Positions 44,001-53,344 of a stretch of 64,000 bases of DNA are shown piece after piece (position 1 is the stretch's first letter; every line of letters begins with the position of its first letter). The notes beneath the pieces are model-generated. The model worked only from the letters and a program-made list of their open reading frames with translations, searched no databases and was not told the DNA's origin. Source of the stretch: an uncultured Maribacter sp. (GTDB lineage: Bacteria > Bacteroidota > Bacteroidia > Flavobacteriales > Flavobacteriaceae); NCBI RefSeq assembly GCF_947496775.1, contig NZ_CANMDU010000003.1, forward strand, positions 124,001 through 188,000. Reading direction: 5' to 3'. The position numbers and the translations under genes were made by a program.

Positions 44001-45428
44001 CTAGCTTAAAGTTGCTCCTAAAAGCCTTCCAAAACTTAACGCAGGGGTAATTGCCATACCACTACAAAAAGAACTTCCGCTTGTTGCTCCAAGTCCTAAA
44101 AATTCTCCGGCCGCATATAAACCCTCCATTACTTTTCCGTCTTGGTCAACTATTTGTAAATCTTTGTTTACTTTAATTCCACCAAAAGTTACTAATACAG
44201 AGGCATGAACTTTTAAAGCGTAAAATGGGGGTTCCGAAATAGCGTCTTCTAAATAGGTTCTACTAAACTCCGTATCTTCTTTAGAGGAAACCATATAGTT
44301 ATAAGATGCTACTGTTTCTTTTAAATTATCTACTGGCAATCCCGTTTTCACAGCCAATTCTTCAATAGAATCTGCCATTTTCAAAGAACGATTTTTTTTG
44401 GCTTCTTCTTTTATTTGTGCTACGGACCAACCTATTACAATTGGATTATGGTTTCCATTGTTATCTTTTGAAACTAAAGCTCTTTCATCAAATACTATCC
44501 AAAAACACCAATTTGGCTGTTTCATAACGGCTAGTTCTCTTGTTTCTGGACTTACCTCATCTTCTCTAATAAATCTTTTTCCGTGTGCATTTACATATAT
44601 ATCCCTTGGTTGCCTATACACAGAAGTGAGAACCATGGCCCAAGCCTTGTTAAAGTCTACTCTACCACTACCTTCTACTTCTTCCATACCTCCTAAACTG
44701 GGTAAATGATAATTTGCGTATTTAAATTGAGCACCATATTTTTCAACTATACCGTGCCCATCTCCAGTAGCAGTAGGATAACAACTACTTACCAAAGGAA
44801 TATCGCCGTGCTTTTCTTGAAAATATGCGGGATTACTACCGTAACCTCCGGTAGTAATTACAATATTCTTACCGGTATACATTTTTTCTCCTTCAGGGGA
44901 ATTACAAAGAACAGAATCATACCTACTTCCTTTTTTTCCTAACCCCGAAAATGAGTTGTTAAAATGAATTTCAATAGCACCATTATCTATATGCTTATTC
45001 CATTGCGGCAACATAGCCTTATAAATACTTAAAGCTTTATCTGGACCATAAATAGTTCTGGCGGTTTCATAAGCTACATGACCGTAAATTATTCTTGGAC
45101 AATCTTGGGACCATTCCATTCCTAAATCCGTAAGCCATTGTATTGTTTTTGGCGCTTCGAATACTGCCTTTTGCGTAAGATCTATATCGCCCGACTTATT
45201 ATTAATTCTATAAATATCTTCTAAATGCTTCTCAGGGGAATCTTCAATACCTTTTTCTTTTTGTAAATGGGTGCCACCAGCACTCATATGGCCTCCCGAC
45301 CAATGTAGAGCCCCACCAACATAGTCCACTTTTTCTACAACGCCAACTTTTAGCCCACGCTCTGCCGCAGTAATAGCACAACTCATGCCTGCCGTACCTG
45401 CCCCCACAATTAGGATATCGTAATTCAT
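44001..45428 (-). CDS. Fumarate-reductase-like FAD flavoprotein
   Basis: 475 residues, no signal. The N-terminal Rossmann motif VGAGTAGMSCAIT and EKVDYVGGALHWSGG bind FAD (FAD_binding_2 type). IVITTGGYGSNPAY and GLYAAGEFLGLGATSGSSFCSG are the other flavin blocks. The family includes fumarate reductase flavoprotein subunits and ketosteroid dehydrogenases, which add or remove hydrogen across a C=C bond next to a carbonyl. In this position (three bases from hyuA) it could interconvert a succinimide-like and a maleimide-like ring (inference). Confidence 0.85.
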   Translation of the reverse strand: MNYDILIVGAGTAGMSCAITAAERGLKVGVVEKVDYVGGALHWSGGHMSAGGTHLQKEKGIEDSPEKHLEDIYRINNKSGDIDLTQKAVFEAPKTIQWLTDLGMEWSQDCPRIIYGHVAYETARTIYGPDKALSIYKAMLPQWNKHIDNGAIEIHFNNSFSGLGKKGSRYDSVLCNSPEGEKMYTGKNIVITTGGYGSNPAYFQEKHGDIPLVSSCYPTATGDGHGIVEKYGAQFKYANYHLPSLGGMEEVEGSGRVDFNKAWAMVLTSVYRQPRDIYVNAHGKRFIREDEVSPETRELAVMKQPNWCFWIVFDERALVSKDNNGNHNPIVIGWSVAQIKEEAKKNRSLKMADSIEELAVKTGLPVDNLKETVASYNYMVSSKEDTEFSRTYLEDAISEPPFYALKVHASVLVTFGGIKVNKDLQIVDQDGKVMEGLYAAGEFLGLGATSGSSFCSGMAITPALSFGRLLGATLS

Positions 45429-45430
45429 AA

Positions 45431-47503
45431 TTAATGATGTAAATCGATAATAATGTTTTTGTCTTTATCTACATGAACAGAACTATTTACCCCAATTACA
45501 GTAGTACTCTCTGTTTCTTCTATAATAGCAGGGCCGTCAAACTTTTCGTTAGATTGAAGAGCATATCTATCATAAACTGGGCAATCCAAATATCCTGTTT
45601 CTTCAAAATACACTCTTCTTACTCCTTTGTACGCCTCTGCATCCGAAGCGGTAGTCGAAAATTGTTTTACTTTCATTTGCGGAATTGGTCCTTGCACTAC
45701 CACACGCCATGTTACCATTTCTAAAGACATACCTTCTATAGATCGGTTATACCTAAATTCGTATTCTTTAACAAAACGTTTTTCTATTTCTGGAATAGAA
45801 TTTTCGCTTAATTCTCCTTCTGGAATTTCTATGGTAATTTCATGTCCTTGCCCACTATAACGCATTTCTACAACGCGTTCTACAGTAGCGTCTTTTTTAT
45901 CTATTCCAGATTGTGCTAAGAAATTATAGCCATCCTGCTCCATATTCTCCAAAAAGCTATTAACTTCTTTCCAATCTATCTCTTCTATTTCTGAAATAAA
46001 ACTGTGTATTTTTTCGCTTGCTACTGGTGATACTAAAAAGCCTAATGCAGAAGTTACCCCTGCTCCTACCGGAATAATTAATCGTTTTGTATTCAATAAT
46101 TTTGCTACTCCAAAAGCATGAACCGGACCCGCTCCTCCAAATCCTATCATATTAAAATGACGAGGATCCATTCCTTTTTCCAAAACATGAACTCTGGCTG
46201 CATTAGACATATTTTCATTCACAATTTTATGAACCCCCATAGCTGCTTCTTCTATAGAAATATTTAAAGGTTCGGCAAGTTTAACACGTATTGCTTCTCT
46301 AGCCGCATCTACACTTAATTGCATATCTCCTCCTAAGAAATAGTCGGCATTTAGATACCCTAATACTAAATCGGCATCTGTCACAGTTGGGTCTTCTCCT
46401 CCTAAATCATAACACGCAGGACCTGGAGTCGACGAAGCGCTATCTGGCCCAACGGTTAATAACCCAATGTTATTAACTCTTGCTATACTACCTCCGCCGG
46501 CACCAATTTCTATTAAATCTATTACAGGTATACGAACAGGTAGTCCGCTTCCTTTTTTAAATCGTTTTACTCTCCCTGCTTCAAAATGATTCGTAATTTC
46601 TGGCTTCCCTTCATAAATTACACATGCCTTAGCTGTGGTTCCTCCCATATCAAAACAAAGCAAGTTTTCTTCCTCTAAGTGAGAACCATAGAAAACACCT
46701 GCCATAGCTCCGCCTGCAGGACCAGATTCTAATAAATGAATTGGCGATTTACGAGCGCCATCTATAGTGGTTAACTTACCACTAGATATCATAATATTTA
46801 TGTTGCCCTGAAAGCCAGATTCTCTTAATTGCGTTTCAAAATCTTTTAAATACTTATCTGTTATTGGTTGTACATACGCATTCATTGCTGTTGCCGAACT
46901 ACGCTCATATTCCCTAATCTCTGGCATAATTTCTGAAGAAAGACTGTAGTATATATCCGGTACATTTTTGGATAAAAATTTTCCTAATACTTTTTCATGT
47001 TTTGTATTAGCAAAAGAATTTAATAAGCATACACCTACCGCTTCTATACCATTATCTTTTAATGCCCTCGCCAATGGTGCTAAATGAGTCTCATTTAATT
47101 CTGTAAGCACATTACCATGCGTATCTACTCTTTCCGAAACACCCATTCGTAAATTCCTTGGAATTAATGGTTTGGGCATGGTTAAAAAGATATCGTAAAT
47201 GTCATAACGCATTTCACGACCAATTTCTAAAACATCTTCAAAACCTTTGGTTGTTATAAATGCTGTTTTGGCTCCTTTACGCTCTATAACTGCATTAGTA
47301 ACCAAAGTTGTTCCATGAACAATGGCATCTATTTCTTTTACAGGAAAACCAAATTTAGCTTCCAATTCTTTTATCCCATTAAAAATACCAACTGTTGGAT
47401 CTGGATACGTAGTAAGTGTTTTTGCAAAATAGAGTTGATTACTAGTATCTTCAAACAGCACAAAATCTGTAAATGTTCCTCCTATGTCTATTCCTAATTT
47501 CAT
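45431..47503 (-). CDS. hyuA: Hydantoinase A / N-methylhydantoinase-type subunit
   Basis: 690 residues, the usual HyuA length. KLGIDIGGTFTDFVLFED at the start and CFDMGGTTAKACVI in the middle are the ASKHA ATP-binding motifs; ESGPAGGAMAG and GFGGAGPVHAFGVAK complete them. With HyuB it makes an ATP-dependent cyclic-amide hydrolase. Its start lies 92 bases after the end of the SDR gene. Together with HyuB this is the best clue that the pathway contains an imide or lactam. Confidence 0.92.
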   Translation of the reverse strand: MKLGIDIGGTFTDFVLFEDTSNQLYFAKTLTTYPDPTVGIFNGIKELEAKFGFPVKEIDAIVHGTTLVTNAVIERKGAKTAFITTKGFEDVLEIGREMRYDIYDIFLTMPKPLIPRNLRMGVSERVDTHGNVLTELNETHLAPLARALKDNGIEAVGVCLLNSFANTKHEKVLGKFLSKNVPDIYYSLSSEIMPEIREYERSSATAMNAYVQPITDKYLKDFETQLRESGFQGNINIMISSGKLTTIDGARKSPIHLLESGPAGGAMAGVFYGSHLEEENLLCFDMGGTTAKACVIYEGKPEITNHFEAGRVKRFKKGSGLPVRIPVIDLIEIGAGGGSIARVNNIGLLTVGPDSASSTPGPACYDLGGEDPTVTDADLVLGYLNADYFLGGDMQLSVDAAREAIRVKLAEPLNISIEEAAMGVHKIVNENMSNAARVHVLEKGMDPRHFNMIGFGGAGPVHAFGVAKLLNTKRLIIPVGAGVTSALGFLVSPVASEKIHSFISEIEEIDWKEVNSFLENMEQDGYNFLAQSGIDKKDATVERVVEMRYSGQGHEITIEIPEGELSENSIPEIEKRFVKEYEFRYNRSIEGMSLEMVTWRVVVQGPIPQMKVKQFSTTASDAEAYKGVRRVYFEETGYLDCPVYDRYALQSNEKFDGPAIIEETESTTVIGVNSSVHVDKDKNIIIDLHH

Positions 47504-47595
47504 TTTGTAAGTTCTTGTTAATTTGATGGTAACTTGAGACTGTTTAAAACTGTCCCATTGTTAAAGATTTACATCCTCTTTTTCTAAAATTTTAT

Positions 47596-48429
47596 TTAAT
47601 GATATTCTTCCCCGCCTGTAACGTTCATTGCCTCTCCCGTAATATAGTCTGCTTGATCCGAAACTAAGAATGCTACAGCCTTTGCAATATCTTCTACCAA
47701 TCCTGTTCTTTTTAATGGGTTTTTATCTACTATAGACTGCAAATATTTATCGTAGTCTAACCCCATTTTATCGCTAAAAAATTTATTTTGCCAATGTCCT
47801 AAACCTGTTGTAATATGATTAGGACAAACCGCATTTACTCTTATTTTATAAGCTCCTAATTCTACTGCGTTAGAACGAGTTAAGCCAATCATTCCATGTT
47901 TTGATGCTGTATATGCTGCTGCAAAAGGAAACCCTGATTTAGCAGCTTGACTTGCTATATTAATAATACAACCGCCATTTCCTTGTTCTATCATTTGTAA
48001 AGCGGCATGTTTAGAACATAAAAATGCTCCTTTTAAATTAACATCTAAAACGGCATCCCAACTCTCTTCCTTGAATTCTGTAAAAGGCTCCATAATGTAT
48101 CCAATACCAGCATTATTTATTAGAATGTCTACTTTGCCAAAAACCTCAGTTGCCTTTTTTATTAGATGCGCTACTTGGTTTTCCATTCGTACATCACAAG
48201 AAACTCCTATGGCCTTTACTCCCAGTTTTTCAATTTCAGAAACGATAGCGTCCATTTCCTTAGTTGTACCTACATGTTCTTCGCTAAACTGTTCTCCTTT
48301 TGTTATACCTATGTCTGATATTACTATATTACAACCTTCGGATGCTAATTTAAATGCAATGGCTTCCCCAATGGCTCCACTTTTCCCTGAACCAGTAATA
48401 ATCGCTGTTTTACCTTTGATATTATACAT
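47596..48429 (-). CDS. Short-chain dehydrogenase/reductase
   Basis: 277 residues, classical SDR fold. TGSGKSGAIGEA (12-23) is the cofactor loop, NNAG 105-108, and the catalytic triad is Ser160 with Tyr173 and Lys177 (YTASK). It oxidises or reduces an alcohol/ketone with NAD(P). Three bases from the HapK-like gene, inside the unit encoding the LeuCD-type hydratase and aldolase, so it may convert a hydroxy acid intermediate. Confidence 0.9.
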   Translation of the reverse strand: MYNIKGKTAIITGSGKSGAIGEAIAFKLASEGCNIVISDIGITKGEQFSEEHVGTTKEMDAIVSEIEKLGVKAIGVSCDVRMENQVAHLIKKATEVFGKVDILINNAGIGYIMEPFTEFKEESWDAVLDVNLKGAFLCSKHAALQMIEQGNGGCIINIASQAAKSGFPFAAAYTASKHGMIGLTRSNAVELGAYKIRVNAVCPNHITTGLGHWQNKFFSDKMGLDYDKYLQSIVDKNPLKRTGLVEDIAKAVAFLVSDQADYITGEAMNVTGGEEYH

Positions 48430-48432
48430 ATA

Positions 48433-48744
48433 CTATGCTATTTGTTCTGAAATAATAAACATTGGGCTATCGGCAAATTTTTGAAACTCTACAGCAACTT
48501 TTTGCATGGTTTCGGAGGTTACTTCTTCACCTAATTTTGTCATATCATTAATTTCTAATACTTCGCAATATTGAAAAGGAGATGCATTATTAGTACCCAT
48601 AATAGTTCCTAGTTTAAATACTTTAAAGGAATCTACAGAAGACATATTAGAAGCCGTAGGAACATCTGTAGTTTGCGCCCATTTTTCATATGCCTCCATA
48701 GAGGCATCGTTTTTTAAGTTGAATAAAACTACTAAAGCTGCCAT
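48433..48744 (-). CDS. HapK/RedY-like protein (dimeric alpha-beta barrel)
   Basis: 103 residues, no signal. Starts MAALVVLFNLKND with EAYEKWAQTTDVPTASNM, SVDSFKVFKL, YCEVLEINDM, and ends with a strand. This is the order of the REDY/HapK family, a ferredoxin-like dimeric barrel known from gene clusters for prodiginine (tripyrrole) biosynthesis. Its biochemical role there is not well defined. Its presence here, with CpcT-like genes, hints at a pyrrole-related substrate. An alternative is a generic Dabb/EthD-type protein, since all share the fold. Confidence 0.65.
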   Translation of the reverse strand: MAALVVLFNLKNDASMEAYEKWAQTTDVPTASNMSSVDSFKVFKLGTIMGTNNASPFQYCEVLEINDMTKLGEEVTSETMQKVAVEFQKFADSPMFIISEQIA

Positions 48745-48794
48745 ATTTTCTATTTAATAAATTAGACTCTTTATTATAACACAAATTATTCTTT

Positions 48795-48812
48795 TGTAGT
48801 ACAATTACTACA
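48795..48812 (-). other. Intergenic hairpin between aldolase and HapK-like genes
   Basis: TGTAGTA-CAAT-TACTACA, a perfect seven-base stem with a four-base loop. It begins directly after the aldolase stop codon on the leftward strand and is not followed by a T run. It is more likely an mRNA-processing or stability element than a terminator. Confidence 0.45.
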
Positions 48813-49574
48813 TTATTTTCTTGCTTGCAAAAATGCAGTTCCCGAAGCTTTTATTAATCCTTGTACAGAGTTCATTATAAAAGAAGCTCCTTTATCAATT
48901 AATGCTTCTGCCTGCGTAGCATTACCAGCAACAGTTCCATACCATTTTCCGGATTCAAGAATAGTACTAAAAATCTCATCCAATAGTTTTTTTACTTCAT
49001 CATGTCCCGGCCCATCATAAAAGCCCATTGACATGGCTAAATCTCTTGGGCCAATAATAAACCCATCTACACCGTCTAATTTGCATAATTCTGGCAGGTT
49101 TTTTACACATTCTAAAGATTCTATTTGAGGCAATACTAGGGTTTGCTCATTAGCAAATTTTACGTATTCAGCTTGACTCATGCTTCCTTGCATATAATCT
49201 GCCGCACGAACAGGCCCCAGGCCTCTTTTCCCAAAAGGTGGATATTTAATAGCATCTATCATTTTTTTAACATCTTCAACGGTATCGATGCTTGGCATCA
49301 TTACTCCCATGACACCTGCATCCATATACTGAAGTATTAATTTAGTATCAACGCTTCTAATTCTTGCTAACGGAGTTGTATTTACCAATTCACATGCACG
49401 CACCATATTGGTAACTTCGGAAGGTGTTATTGCGCCATGTTCTCCATCCATCATATAAAAATCCATTCCCGTATAGCCCACATATTCGCATATAGTTGGG
49501 TCTATTGTTGGTCCTATAATTCCAAAACCAACTTTACCTTCTTCTATTCTTTTTTTTAATCTATTCTCTTTCAT
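48813..49574 (-). CDS. HpcH/HpaI-family aldolase
   Basis: 253 residues. DFYMMDGEHGAI (the general-base His46), PLARI, VMGVMMPSIDTVED (about 88-101) and KRGLGPVR are the blocks of the class II metal-dependent pyruvate aldolases of the HpcH/HpaI family, which cleave 2-oxo-4-hydroxy acids or malate-like compounds to pyruvate plus a second product. Five bases after the LeuD-type gene, so hydration and cleavage would follow each other. Confidence 0.88.
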   Translation of the reverse strand: MKENRLKKRIEEGKVGFGIIGPTIDPTICEYVGYTGMDFYMMDGEHGAITPSEVTNMVRACELVNTTPLARIRSVDTKLILQYMDAGVMGVMMPSIDTVEDVKKMIDAIKYPPFGKRGLGPVRAADYMQGSMSQAEYVKFANEQTLVLPQIESLECVKNLPELCKLDGVDGFIIGPRDLAMSMGFYDGPGHDEVKKLLDEIFSTILESGKWYGTVAGNATQAEALIDKGASFIMNSVQGLIKASGTAFLQARK

Positions 49575-49578
49575 AAGC

Positions 49579-50103
49579 CTATTCTATTGGTTCGCCATTT
49601 GCTATCTTTTCTCGAACATAATTCATTAAACCTCCAGCATCGCCAACCTCAGCAACAAATGGAGCTGCTGGAACGGACTGAAAAGAAGTTCCTTTAGTTA
49701 TGTTTGTTATTATACCCGTTTCCGGGTTATACTCTAGCTCATCTCCAGTTTCACACCCCTTATCTATATCATCACAAGTAACAAATGGTAGCCCATAGTT
49801 TATAGCATTACGAAACTGTAATCTTGCAAAACTTGTTGCAAAAACAGCTTGTACACCGGCTCCCATAAGCCCTGTAATAACATGCTCAATAGATTTACCG
49901 CCACCAGCAAAATTATGAGCCGCAACAATAAAAGTGAAGCCTTCATCCTTAAAGGCGTTTTCTTTGTTAAACTCTTCTTTTACACCTGCCATTACCCATT
50001 TACTGTTTTCCGCAGCATCTATTGCCGATGTCCAATATTCCTGAATGATAATATCGTAGGCCATTACGTAATCATCTGCTACCCAACATTTTCCTTTTAT
50101 CAT
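49579..50103 (-). CDS. LeuD-type hydro-lyase small subunit
   Basis: 174 residues, the size of 3-isopropylmalate dehydratase small subunits. WVADDY at the start, AAHNFAGGGKSIEHV and TSFARLQFRNAINYGLPFV are the swivel-domain motifs. It pairs with the large subunit encoded at 51470. The absence of leuA/leuB and the neighbouring aldolase point to a substrate other than isopropylmalate, for example a substituted maleate as with 2,3-dimethylmalate dehydratase (DmdAB). The subunit genes are separated by a flavin oxidase gene, which is unusual. Confidence 0.87.
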   Translation of the reverse strand: MIKGKCWVADDYVMAYDIIIQEYWTSAIDAAENSKWVMAGVKEEFNKENAFKDEGFTFIVAAHNFAGGGKSIEHVITGLMGAGVQAVFATSFARLQFRNAINYGLPFVTCDDIDKGCETGDELEYNPETGIITNITKGTSFQSVPAAPFVAEVGDAGGLMNYVREKIANGEPIE

Positions 50104-50113
50104 TGTTTTTATT

Positions 50114-51463
50114 TTAATTAATTAATTCAAAAAATACTCTTTTGGCAGATTCAGCTGCCGCTTCCATTCCCCTTGACATATGGGCTGTATGTTCTCCTGC
50201 GAAATGTATATTACTCGCAGGTTTTATCATATCTTCAAACCAAGCCGCTTGCCCTACACCAAACTCAGCATAAGCTCCTTTGTTATATTTATATTTTCCC
50301 CAATTTTGCATTCCCAAATATTCTATTTTACCTGTCGATGCCGGTCGTATTTCATTCATTTTTTTAATAGTATACTCCGCCACTTCTTTTTCCGACATCT
50401 TATCAAAAAAGGCTGTTCCTTTTCCGTTTACCCAACAAGCAATTTGTTTTTCATCTTTATGGGAACTTAAATTCATAACACGTTCCAAAGGGGTATCTGT
50501 CCACATTGCAGCGGGGCTACCATCTTCTTCCCAAAAAGGAGAACTATGCGTTAAATGAATCTGAGTTATTTTAGTATAGTTTAAATTCTGTATGGCTTTT
50601 TCTTGCTTACTGTTAAAACTAGCATTCATTTTTACATCTCTTAACGTAGAAAATGGCATGGTCGAAATAACTTTTTTACTCTTGTAACTAGCACCATCTT
50701 CACAAGTGACAGAAACACTATCTCCAGAATCATCGATAGAAACTACCATTTTATTTTTTAAAACAGGTTTCTCTAATTTCTTGACTAAAGATTCTATAAA
50801 TGAGGCTGTTCCTCCTTTAAAATTAAGAATTCTCTTAGAGGTATTATATTTTCTAAAGGCACTACTATGATAAGCATTCATTGCGGATGTTTCTCTAACA
50901 TCATTGTAGTTCGCCGATATGTTTACTAAATCTATTTCTGTCTCAGATAAACCGTTTCGTTTTAAAACTTTACTATAAGCCTCATCTAACTCCGGTCGCT
51001 TATACCATTCATCTAAAGAGCCTAATTGCTTTTCTTTGCCAAAGGCTCTATATTGTAACATTCTTGGGTTTGGTTCTGGACCGTCCCAAGTAGTATGTAA
51101 CTGGCCATCTTTATAAATGGCAGTTGGAGAATTCATATATTCCGTAATATCAATCATCTCTGTATGGAGTTCTTGAACAAGAGACATCACTTCCGCATAA
51201 CCGTCACCAATACCTTTTCCTCCTACATCTCTATTAATATCCTTTCGGGTAAACATTCTTCCGCCAACTCTATTACTGCCTTCTAACAAAATATAATCTC
51301 TACCTTCTTTTTCTAGAAGATATGCTAAATAAAGACCAGATAAGCCACCTCCCAAAATAAGGAATTCTGTATCTAAAGCTTTAGTTTTAGCACAAGCCAA
51401 AGGGCTTAGTACCACACCTAACCCAGCTATTCCTGTTTTTTGTATAAAGGAGCGTCTTTTCAT
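50114..51463 (-). CDS. Tat-exported flavin amine oxidase family protein, paralogue 4
   Basis: 449 residues. RR3-4 (MKRRSFIQKTG) is a twin-arginine signal with lipobox LAC (Cys24). GGGLSG (38-43), RVGGRMFT and HFAGEHTAHMSRGMEAAAESAKR near the end bind FAD. Shorter than paralogues 1-3, mostly by loops. It sits between the LeuC- and LeuD-type genes, so an exported oxidase is encoded within an otherwise cytoplasmic operon, perhaps to keep its amount linked to the later steps. Confidence 0.88.
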   Translation of the reverse strand: MKRRSFIQKTGIAGLGVVLSPLACAKTKALDTEFLILGGGLSGLYLAYLLEKEGRDYILLEGSNRVGGRMFTRKDINRDVGGKGIGDGYAEVMSLVQELHTEMIDITEYMNSPTAIYKDGQLHTTWDGPEPNPRMLQYRAFGKEKQLGSLDEWYKRPELDEAYSKVLKRNGLSETEIDLVNISANYNDVRETSAMNAYHSSAFRKYNTSKRILNFKGGTASFIESLVKKLEKPVLKNKMVVSIDDSGDSVSVTCEDGASYKSKKVISTMPFSTLRDVKMNASFNSKQEKAIQNLNYTKITQIHLTHSSPFWEEDGSPAAMWTDTPLERVMNLSSHKDEKQIACWVNGKGTAFFDKMSEKEVAEYTIKKMNEIRPASTGKIEYLGMQNWGKYKYNKGAYAEFGVGQAAWFEDMIKPASNIHFAGEHTAHMSRGMEAAAESAKRVFFELIN

Positions 51464-51469
51464 AATTCT

Positions 51470-52738
51470 TTACAGGCTTAGTGTTCTAGGGTCTGTAATT
51501 ACCCCTGTTAATGCTGATGCAGCTACTACACTCGGAGATGTTAAATATATTTCTGCTTTTTTACTACCCATACGTCCGGTCATATTTCTATTTCCCGCAC
51601 TAAGTACAATATCGCCATCGCCAGCAACACCAGTATGTATACCAGCACACGCAGCACAGCTAGGGGTATCTACAGCTACTCCTGCTTCTACCAATGTTTC
51701 TATATATCCTGCACGTAAAGCTTCTAAATAAACTGTTTGACTTGCTGGAACTAGAATCATATTTATGTCTCTATGTACTTGTTTGTCTTTTAAAATTTTA
51801 GCTATAGTAGCTATATCTTCTAATCTACCGTTGGTACATGTCCCTACAAAAGCTTTATTAAATTTGGTGCCAATAAGTTTTTCTACAGGAACAGTATCAT
51901 CTAATTTTCCTGGCAGAGCTACTGTTGGACCTAAATCGGAAATATCTATAGTATACACCTGATCGTATTCTGCGTCATCATCACTAGCAATCATATCCCA
52001 ATCCCCAATTGCGCGATCTTTTAAATATCTTTGGGTTATTGCGTCTGGAGCTATAATTCCATTTTTTGCTCCTAAATCTACTGTCATATTACACAAAGTC
52101 ATTCTCCCTGCCATACTAAGACTCTCAATTGCCGGACCCGTAAACTCTAATGCTTTATACAAAAGATGTCCGTTCCAATGCATCATACCCATAATATGCA
52201 GACTTAAATCCTTGGCCATTACCCAAGGTTGCCAGGTTCCAGTAATATGAAATTTAACCGATTTTGGCACTCTAAACCAAGCTTTCCCGGTTGCCATTGC
52301 AACAGCTGCATCTGTAACCCCTATTGCATTACCTACCGCTCCAGCTGCACCATAAGTATTCGCATGAGAATCCGTACCAATACTGATTGTACCAGGAAGT
52401 ACATGACCTTGCTCTACCATGATTTGATGAGCAATACCTTGTCTTCCTAAATCATAAAAATTAGTAATATCATGCTGCTTTACAACCTCTCGCCACTCAT
52501 TTAACATGGTGGCAAATTTTTGATTTGGCGGAGGAACCAAGTGATCCGACACACAAATTACTCTATCCTTATTAAAAACCTCTGTTTTACCAAGAGATCT
52601 AAATTTATCAAAACAAGTTTTACCCAGATAATCCATTGTCATAACAGTATGAACATTTGTCCATACAAGTTCTCCCGGCACTACATGATCTCTTCCGCTA
52701 TTGCGGGCCATAATTTTTTCAGTAATGGTCATTCCCAT
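51470..52738 (-). CDS. Aconitase-family (LeuC-type) hydro-lyase large subunit
   Basis: 422 residues. TDSHANTYGAAGAVGNAIG (about 122-140) and the three [4Fe-4S] cysteines Cys301 (GTCTNG), Cys361 and Cys364 (SCAACAG) are visible. Shorter than E. coli LeuC (about 466) and more like the two-subunit homoaconitase/dimethylmalate dehydratase group. It would add water to an unsaturated dicarboxylate. Follows the 171-residue protein by 40 bases and ends six bases before the oxidase. Confidence 0.88.
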   Translation of the reverse strand: MGMTITEKIMARNSGRDHVVPGELVWTNVHTVMTMDYLGKTCFDKFRSLGKTEVFNKDRVICVSDHLVPPPNQKFATMLNEWREVVKQHDITNFYDLGRQGIAHQIMVEQGHVLPGTISIGTDSHANTYGAAGAVGNAIGVTDAAVAMATGKAWFRVPKSVKFHITGTWQPWVMAKDLSLHIMGMMHWNGHLLYKALEFTGPAIESLSMAGRMTLCNMTVDLGAKNGIIAPDAITQRYLKDRAIGDWDMIASDDDAEYDQVYTIDISDLGPTVALPGKLDDTVPVEKLIGTKFNKAFVGTCTNGRLEDIATIAKILKDKQVHRDINMILVPASQTVYLEALRAGYIETLVEAGVAVDTPSCAACAGIHTGVAGDGDIVLSAGNRNMTGRMGSKKAEIYLTSPSVVAASALTGVITDPRTLSL

Positions 52739-52778
52739 ATTGTAACTGTTTTAAATATTATCTTCGAATACCTATTTA

Positions 52779-53294
52779 TTATATATCCGATCTAGACTCT
52801 TTTCCATTGGTTCTAATATTGGGTAATTCTTCCCAAAATTTAGGGTCAATATCGTCCTGTGAACCTACTTTTCTCTCTTCTATCATGGTAATCCCATTGA
52901 AAGTGTCATTCTCCGACCACTTCCATACTCTTATCCTATGATCATCATTACCTATTAAATCTATTTGCTCAAAAAGCGTCATCCCGGGCTTGTGCTTATA
53001 ATCCCATATAAGTACTACACTCCTTCCTGTTTCCCATGCTTTTCCAGATAATCTTGGGTTTTCGAAAATTAATTCTCCCTTGTCATTAAAATTGCAAATT
53101 CCAAAGTCTAAACACTCTTCAAAACCATCATCCCAGAAGTATTGGTTTACTTGATGATACCTTCCATCTGGCATTATCCTAATAGTTAAGCGACTTTTCC
53201 ACTCTTGTATTAGCTTTCCGTCGGCTCCAATTCTCTTGTACGTTCCTTCCCAAATCCCTGTATGTTTAGGAAATAATTTTAATTCATAACTCAT
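52779..53294 (-). CDS. DUF3598-like (calycin-type) protein
   Basis: 171 residues without a signal peptide. FPKHTGIWEGTYKRIGADGKLIQEW at the start, then alternating strands GRYHQVNQYFWDDGFEECLDFG and WKWSENDTFNGITMIEER, resemble the DUF3598 family, a lipocalin/calycin-like barrel. CpcS- and CpcT-type bilin lyases have related folds, so this may be another small-molecule-binding barrel of the pathway. The similarity is by pattern only. It is the first gene of the leftward unit; its start is 51 bases from the operator at 53345. Confidence 0.55.
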   Translation of the reverse strand: MSYELKLFPKHTGIWEGTYKRIGADGKLIQEWKSRLTIRIMPDGRYHQVNQYFWDDGFEECLDFGICNFNDKGELIFENPRLSGKAWETGRSVVLIWDYKHKPGMTLFEQIDLIGNDDHRIRVWKWSENDTFNGITMIEERKVGSQDDIDPKFWEELPNIRTNGKESRSDI

Positions 53295-53344
53295 AATATT
53301 TCTCTATTTTAAAAAGCTTGGTTTTTTTTATCGATATAAATATA

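Noticed and set aside
49579-52738. Leucine biosynthesis leuCD
   Set aside because: No leuA or leuB, subunit genes are not adjacent, and an aldolase and hydantoinase genes are the context.
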